A program made the position numbers and the translations under genes. Source: Liolophura sinensis (lineage: Eukaryota; Mollusca; Polyplacophora; Chitonida; Chitonidae). Taken from it: 64,000 bases of DNA. Location: positions 94,545,805 to 94,609,804 of the forward strand of contig NC_088295.1 of NCBI RefSeq assembly GCF_032854445.1. Direction: 5' to 3'. Under the pieces are notes generated by a model. The model saw nothing but the letters and a program-made list of their open reading frames with translations. It had not been told where the DNA came from and searched no databases. Positions 37,701 to 46,700 of the stretch are shown piece after piece (within the stretch, counting starts at the first letter, position 1; each line of letters begins with the position of its first letter).

Positions 37701-40700
37701 CGCTTCTAATATACAAAAACTCAGGTAAGTCATTACATGTTGTTGTTTTTTTTTAACTCTTGCTATAAAGGGAGAAAACTATCCCAGTTCTCATCGCCAT
37801 TGTGTTTCACTGACTACAAATCATCGTCTCTTTTTATTGAGTATGAAAGTGCACAGATCATCACGTAGACTTTTAAGCAGTATGACTAAGTTTTTACATG
37901 TAGCTGTGACTTGATTGTGTTCTAAAGTAGGTCACTTTAGAAATTTTGATTTATTTGTCCAACCTGGGTTCAGTGTGGGAGTTTTATATGTTTATATGGA
38001 TGGGTTTTTTTTACAGGCTTGCTTTTGATGAGGACCGAGCTCCAGATCTGACCTCAGAGACTTATTTACAAGACATTCACAGTATTAGCTCATTGCTCAA
38101 AATGTACTTCCGGGAATTGCCTAACCCACTCCTAACTTACCAGCTCTATGACAAGTTTGCTGTGAGTACAAAAACTTTACCAAAAGTATTCTGTGACAGA
38201 CAAAAGATTATGAAAGATGCTTACTGGTAAATCAGTTCAAAAGGAAAAACGTCATTCTGGTGTATATTTAATAATTTAAAATAAAATACATACATTTCTA
38301 TTCATAAAATAATCTAATTGTATTTTGAAGATTAAGCTTTTATTATTATTATATTATTTCTATGGTGTTAGGAGGCTGTCAAAGATGAAGATAACAAACT
38401 GTTGAAGATTCACGATGTTGTTCAGCAGTTACCTCCCCCTCATTACAGGTAAGCATATCAAACAGTCAGGTTTGAAATGTGACCCCATTACAGACATGTA
38501 GTGTAATAAGACTGGCAGTATTCCTGTATAACGTGTGTAACACGTAGAAACTTGTGTATTTCTGGTCACTTTTTCAAGTTCATTGAGTAACACATAATAT
38601 TGGTATTTGAGTTGATTGAGGATGGCTAATTCCTGATATCATAACCAGCTTTCATAGTGAACAGGTAAACAGGCCATTGCTGATTTAAGGTCCTAAACCT
38701 TGCCTTATAAGAATGTGACAGCGTAAGCTACATGTACATGTATGTATTTGTTACTTGATGGTCACTAAACCTGAGTGATTGCTCTTGGCCACCTGACCTT
38801 GTCTGATCCTCTTCCTCTTTAGGACAACTCAGTACCTGATGCGGCACCTGGCCAGGGTGGCTGCACACGGTCACCTCACCGGCATGCATTCCAAAAATCT
38901 GGCCATTGTCTGGGCGCCAAATCTACTCAGGTGAGTTACTGGTTTTCTGTAGGGGTGTTATCTCATACTACTGTAGTATCATCTGAGCACCTAACCTCAG
39001 GTGAGTCACTGTGCTCAGGTGTTTCCTCTAGGAGGTGTTATCGCATATGGCTGTAACATCATCTGAGCACCTAACCTCAGGTGAGTCACTGTGCTCAGGT
39101 GTTTCCTCTAGGAGGTGTTATCTCATACGGCTTTAACATCATCTGAGCACCTAACCTCAGGTGAGTCACTGTGCTCAGGTGTTTCCTGTAGGAGGTGTTA
39201 TCGCATACGGCTGTAACATCATCTGAGCACCTAACCTCAGGTGAGTCACTGTGCTCAGGTGTTTCCTCTAGGAGGTGTTATCTCATACTACTGTAGTATC
39301 ATCTGAGCACCTAACCTCAGGTGAGTCACTGTGCTCAGGTGTTTCCTCTAGGAGGTGTTATCGCATACGGCTGTAACATCATCTGAGCACCTAACCTCAG
39401 GTGAGTCACTGTGCTCAGGTGTTTCCTGTAGGAGGTGTTATCGCATACGGCTGTAACATCATCTGAGCACCTAACCTCAGGTGAGTCACTGTGCTCAGGT
39501 GTTTCCTCTAGGAGGTTGTTATTGCATACGGCTGTAACATCATCTGAGCACCTAACCTCAGGTGAGTCACTGTGCTCAGGTGTTTCCTCTAGGAGGTGTT
39601 ATCTCATACTACTGTAGTATCATCTGAGCACCTAACCTCAGGTGAGTCACTGTGCTCAGGTGTTTCCTCTAGGAGGTGTCATCGCATACGGCTGTAACAT
39701 CATCCGGGCACCTAACCTTCTCTGGTGTGTCATTGTACTCAGGTGTCAGATCTGCCAGCAACCTGTGGATGGTCGAGTTTCCTCTCACCATCATGTTGGC
39801 CACCGTCGTATAAGTGATATATTCCGGAGTAGGACATTAAACACCAATCAAATAAATAAAATCAAGTTGATAGCATGTGTTTGTTTACAGGTCTAAGGAG
39901 CTGGAGATCGGGGGTGGGGCAGCGGCACTGCAGGGAGTTGGGATACAGGCCGTGGTCACAGAGTTTCTCATTTGTTATGCTGATCTCATCTTTAGTGACA
40001 GAATTCCTGCCTATTCCTCTCCGGATGCTAACCGTACGTACAAACCACAGCACAAACCACGCTTGTAAAGGTGACGTCGCTGTGTGTTGTTTCAAACTGG
40101 TCTGTTAAAGACAATTCTGCTGCAAGATTATTTCTGTAAGTACATGCAAGATTACTATTAAATGTGGCAGCAAAATGGTATTATCTGAGGTGACTTATCT
40201 GCTAGAGAATTCAACCTGCGGATGGTCATGAGTTTCCCCCGGGCTCTGCTTGGCTCCCTTTCACCATAATGCATCATAAAGTGAGTAGGACCTAAAACAC
40301 CAATCAAATAGATAAATAAATCAACAGAATACAGGTATAACACATGTTTATTCTCTCTTTAGGGAGCCAGAAAAAGCCCCGCCCTAAGTCATTAGCTATT
40401 TCCACACCCACACGTCTGCTGAGTTTAGAAGAGGCCAGAGAGCGCGCCCTGACCACCACATTGCACCCCCAGTCACAGAAGTTTATTGATGTTGGTGGAG
40501 GACCAGAGAATCTACCCTCAAAATACCATACTGTGTTAGACCTTCCTGGGTACAAGTAAGTGCACCGATTATCTCCCCTTAGGCAGGCTGACATAACTGC
40601 TGTATAATTATGATAGAAGTGTTTATTTCTGGAACAAATTAGTCAGTTGTGATTACCTCCATGAATAATGGCAGACTGAGTGCTTATACTTGTATGCTTA

Positions 40701-43700
40701 TTTTTGGACTGATGACTATTGCAGAAAAAAAGCCAAAGACACAAAAGAGCCTGTGAAACAGAAGAAATCTCCAGTTGGAGGCTGGAAGTCGTTTTTCTCC
40801 AAATCTCGCTCCTCAAGTCTCAAGGTGGGCAAAGGGAGGAAATCCAGTGTCCCAGGTAAGGAACCATCCTTATCGAATGCAGTAACACATAAGTTGGCTG
40901 ACATGATGATCCTGGCAAGATGTTAAGGCGAAGGAGCTAATGCGACTACATGGAATATTTGCACAAAGAATAAATCACAGCTTGTTGGGTTACATGGAGA
41001 AGTTGATACTTCTCATGTAGTTAGTGGTAATTGTGGTTAGGTTTGAAATTGATACTTCCCACACAGTGGTAATTGTGGCTAGGTTTGAAATTGATAATTG
41101 TGGTTAGGTTTGAAATTGATACTTCTCATACAGCAGTAATTGTGGTTAGGTTTGAAATTGATACTTCTCATACGGTGGTAATTGTGGCTAGGTTTGAAAT
41201 TGATAATTGTGGCTAGGTTTGAAATTGATACTTCTTGTACAGTCAGTGGTAATTGTGGTTAGGTTTGAAATCAATACTTCTCATACAGTGGTAATTGTGG
41301 TTAGGTTTGAAATTGATAATTGTGGCTAGGTTTGAAATTGATACTTCTTGTACAGTCAGTGGTAATTGTGACTAGGTTTGAAATTGATACTTCTCATAGA
41401 GTGAGTGGTATTTGTGGCTAGGTTTGAAATTAATAATTGTGGCTAGGGTTGAAATTTATACTTCTTGTACAGTCAGTGGTAATTGTGGCTAGGGTTGAAA
41501 TCGATACTTCTTGTACAGTAAGTGGTAATTGTGGCTAGGGTTGAAATTGGTACTTCTTGTACAGTCAGTGGTAGTTGTGGTTAGGTTTGAAATTGATACT
41601 TGTACAGTCAGTGGTAATTGTGGCTAGTGTTGAAATTGATACTTCTCATAGAGTGAGTGGTAATTGTGGCTAGGTTTGAAATTGATAATTGTGGCTAGGG
41701 TTGAAATTGATACTTCTTGTACCGTGAGTGGTAATTGTGTCTAGGGTTGAAGTTGATACTTCTTGTACAGTCAGTGGTAATTGTGGCTAGGTTTGAAACT
41801 GATACTTCTCATAGAGTGAGTGGTAATTGTGGTTAGGTTTGAAATTGATAATTTTAGCTATGTTGGAATTTGATACTTCTCCTAGAGGTAAGTGGTAACA
41901 GGTTAGTTTTGAACATAATGTTTATCATACAGTGAGCGATAAGTGTGGTTAATGGAAACTAAAGAGGCATTGGTTCTGTATAGGTACGTATGTTTGTTAG
42001 TTCTGCATAGTTACGTGTTTTTGTTAGCTCTGCATAGTTGTGTGTTTGTTAGTTCTGTATAGTTACGTGTGCTTGTTAGTTCTGTATAGTTACGTATGTT
42101 TGTTAGTCCTGTATAGTTACGTATGTTTGTTAGTTCTGCATACTTACGTGTGTTTGTTAGTTCTGCATAGTTGTGTGTTTGTTAATTCTGTACAGTTTTA
42201 CGTGTTTGTTACTTTTGCATAGTTGTGTGTGTTTGTTTGTTTTGTATAGTTGTGTGTGTGTTAGTTCTGCTTAGTTACATGTGTTTGTTAGTTCTGTGTA
42301 GTTACGTGTGTTTGTTAGTTCTACATAGGTACATATGTTTGTTAGTTCTGCTTAGTTGCATGTGTTTGTTTGTTCTGCGTAGTTAAGTGTGTTTGATAGT
42401 TCTGCTTAGTTACATGTGTTTGTTAGTTCTGGATGGTTACATGTGTTTGTTAGTTCTGCTTAGTTACGTGTGTTTGTTAGTTCTGCTTAGTTACGTGTGT
42501 TTGTTAGTTCTGCTTAGTTACGCGTGTTTGTTAGTTCTGGATGGTTACATGTGTTTTTTAGTTCTGCGTAGTTACGTGTGTTTCTTAGTTCTGTGTGTTT
42601 GTTTGTTCTGCGTAGTTACGCGTGTTAGTTCTGCTGAGTTACGCGTTTGTTAGTTCTGAATGGTTACATGTGTTTGTTAGTTCTGCATAGTTACGTGTGT
42701 TTGCTAGTTCTGCTTAGTTACGCGTGTTTGTTAGTTCTGAATGGTTACATGTGTTTGTTAATTCTGCTTAGTTACGTGTGTTTGTTTGTTCTGCTTAGTT
42801 ACATATGCTTGTTAGTTCTACTTAGTTGCATATGTTTGATTATTCTGCACTGTTACATGTTTTTTGTTAGTTCGGCTTAGTTACATGTGTTTGTTTCTCC
42901 TGAACAGATCCACTGACTTTAGGAGAACAGAAAGCCATAACAGAGGAAGATGTGCACAACTGGAAGAGGCGTAGGTTACGCACAGCAAAGAGCGTGGAGT
43001 CTCTCACCTCAAACAGGGGATCACGATTCTTCGATTTTGGATCATTTGACAGCTCTATGTCAGGTACAGACACAAAATGTGTTCACTGATTTGTGTATTA
43101 AACACATATGGCCGGTGTAAATCTGACTGTCTAATCCAGGTCATCACAATGATGTTGTGATTGAAAATCAACCCATATATTAAAAATCATCAAATATAAA
43201 TTAAAGTTAGCGATGTATTAAAAGTTATTAGTGTATTTAAGTTAACAAAACATGTGTATTAAAGATTTGCATGTGTCAAAAGTTTCTATTGTGTCAAAAG
43301 TTTCTATTGCACCACAGATTTTTGTTGCATCAAAGCCTAAGTTTGTATCAAAAACTGCAGTCGTTATGTTGACAGACGTTGTCCCCCATACCTTTGATAC
43401 AGTGTTAGTAGCTAAGTGACCAGTTGGAAGTACATTTCATACATGTATCTCCTTATGAGTAGTTTTGGAATAAAATAACCATGTTCTGTGTTGTTGGCAG
43501 GCCCTGCCTCTCAGAACTTACCACGTAAGAGAAGCTCAAGCTCCAGCAGTAGAAGCCGCAGCCAGTCATTGGACAGGAATATGTTTGGCTCCTCCTCCTC
43601 CAGGGAAACTGTCAAGGAGATGGCCATAGATATTGGACCAATTCCAAAGACAGGTAGGGCTCTCGCATCATACGTCTGCCTAATTTGTCTGAATCTGTGG

Positions 43701-46700
43701 ATTCTACCACTTTCACTTTGTGTCAGTAAGAGGTCAGTGATGCTTAGGGACTGTTTGCACTGTTTTTGAGTATGGCATTAAATAAGAATGAAACAAATAA
43801 GTAAACAACCAAATAAATAAATAAATAAATACTTGCCTTGTCCACCTGCAGTTTCTGCCTGATTACATTTTGTACTTTCGCCGTATGCAGTGTAACCTGA
43901 GAGGTGAGGTTTCCTGGTTCTTATGCTGAACCAAAGATTTTGTTAGTTTGGTGAATATGAAATGGTTCTTTCGTGAATGAATTTATTGGAAGATAAGATG
44001 GCATATTTCACGCCAATGGGCGTCCATTAAGAAAGGAAAGTAATTTTGTTCTCATATATTGGTTTTGTTTGTTTCAGGCTCCCCAAAGGTCGGTGTAGAC
44101 AAGGAAAACACCTCACCTGGGGAGTGCAAACTGGAAAAGAAAACTTCATTTATTCGTGGAGACTCTACCAGGCGAGCTGTGTTCCATCGCAAGACAGCAT
44201 CAGCTCCTTCCAATCAGCTGCAGCTAGAGGATTCTCCCCCTCCTACAGAGGCAAAACGCTCCAGCCAGCAGTCTGCCGAGTCGTCCTCAGTGCGAAGGAA
44301 AAAATCTGACAAAAACAAAGGACCGGTAGAGTCTCATCTGGAGATCTCTGTGCCTGTTGGGGAAGTGACAATCACCCGTGAAATGGCCGATAAGTTTGTT
44401 CTCAGGGTGGACAGTAAGGAGATATTCAGGCCTCCTGACCAGGCTGATAAACCTGTGGAGGGACGAGCTCCAACAAAGGGAGACAAATCAGGGAAAGGTG
44501 GCAAAGGAAAGAAGAAAACAAAAGGAGATAAGGGTTCTGCTGATGCTGTGTGTACTGTGGATCTGGCAGAGAGCCCAAGTGTGAGGAGGAAACAGAGTGA
44601 GGAATCTCGAGAGACTGGTGTGATGCGACGAAGTGAGCAGAGCATGGAACTGGAGGAGGCAAATAGGCTGCCACCATCGTACTTTTCCCGTTATCATGAC
44701 TATGCTGAAATTCTGGAGGACCAACAAGACACAGGAGTGATGCAAGAGGCAAGGGTTTCGAAGGAACATGAGCAAGGTGAACAATACCCACCCGACACAA
44801 GGCAGGAGAAAGAACCTTCCGAGAAACAGCTTGAAGATATTTATAATGTGGCCGAAAGTGAACATGTGTCTGATGACATGAACAATTCTGTAGACAAATT
44901 AATGTCCGATGTGGAAAAATTTGAACAGTCAATCCATGAACGGCCAGTGGAATATTCTAACCCACGGATGTCCAAGTCCCTGAGCATTCCGTCTGATATT
45001 CAGCGGTCTCTGGACAATGTAAATCTGGACAGTCAAAGTGATTTGATGTCCTCTGTGACAATCAGTGAACTGTCACGCTCAGTTGACAGCTTTAACCTGG
45101 GCCTTAGTGACACAGAGGGAGAGGGCTCTCTGTGGAGGAGCACCTCCCTGGGTGGGGACCAGGAGTCTCCTTTGGGCAGAACTTTGAGGGAAATTAATGC
45201 CCAGATTGACAAGGCGTTTCAGGCTGACCCAAGCACACCTAATGAACAGTTGTACATGTATCCTGTGGACGAGAACCTATGTTTTACCATCCCAGACGTG
45301 CCAACGCTGGACACAACCACAATGTTAGAACAGCCCTTGTATGCAGAGTACGATGATGAAGACACAGCAACTCCAACCAATGAAACTCACTTTGAATTTG
45401 ATAATGTACCACGGTCATCATATTCCACAGTAGACCAGGCAACTGTCAGCTTAGCACAGCCACCTGCTCCACAATACACCTCTGTGGAGTCACTGTCACG
45501 TCGTAGTCCTGCCCATTCTCCCACTCTCCACCACAAAGAGGGCCGTCTGGGGGCTCAGGATTACCGTGAGTCTACGGTAAAGGGCCCCACTGCAGCAGTA
45601 GGCCATACAGAGGGTATGACCCTTTCTGTGCCAGGGGTCAGCCTGAGCTATGATGTAGTTCAGGTTCCTTCTGCTGACATCACAGATGTAGTTCAGGCTC
45701 CTTCTGCTGACATCACACATGTAGTTCAGGCTCCTTGTGCCGACATCACTGATATAGTTGAGGCTTCTGCTGACACTACAGAACAAGATAAATCCCAAGT
45801 CAGCTCGCTGGAAAGTGCTAAACGTCAGCTGGACGCAGACTTTGGAGAGATCCACTCACGAATGCGCGAAAGTCAATTAACGGAGGGCGAGTATGTGCAG
45901 CTAGAGGATGAGGATTATGTCAGGTTGCAACAGGATGCCCAATTCAGTGGGGTGGACACTCAGACAGCTAGTCAGTCTGGTCAGGCAGTACCCAAAAGAG
46001 GGCTCACAAAGGCTGATCAGTCTTCCTCCAGGCAGGCAGGTGACAGAAAACTGCCTCCTCAGCAACAGCACAAGGATGGCTCACCTAGTGCAGAATTTTC
46101 ACTACCTCTTTCTGTGTCAGACGAGAAGTTCTGGCAGAACACAGAATTCCCAGGGTTGTCTCCCCTTTCGGATGTTATTGATGCATACTGTTGTAATTTA
46201 AAAACTGAAGGTAAAGCGTGTGAAATTCATGAAAAACGTCAGTCCTCTGGCTCTTCTGATCAGACGAGTCCAGAAAGGTATCCTGAGTTTGACACGCCTC
46301 TACGGATTGATGAAGAACCTGTTGTAGAGAGTTCCTCTTTGAAGGAAAGTGGGGTAGAATCGGGAAGAGATTCAAGGACACATTCTCCTCCCCTGGTGCA
46401 CATCCAGCTTCCAAGGGAGGTATCTCCTGTGGCTGAGTTACATCAGGAGGAAGAGGAAGAAAATGTAGGGGATGTGCAAGTGTCGTACCAGATAGACTTT
46501 CGTAAGTCTGGGGGTTTTGATATCCTCACTGATGAGGAAAGTGCCCCTGGGTATCAAGAGATAAGCACCGAGTGTTATATAGCAACATCCCCAGAGGTGA
46601 CTGTGTCAGGTCCCCCCTCTCCCTCGCAGACCGACTCCTCACGCCAAATGTCCACCAGTCACAGTGAGGTTGTTGAAGAACGGAAACGAATACAAAAGCG

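Noticed and set aside
44426-44932. Minus-strand ORFs opposite exon 20
   Set aside because: Shadows of the long ARHGAP32 coding exon; no independent start, domain or splice evidence.
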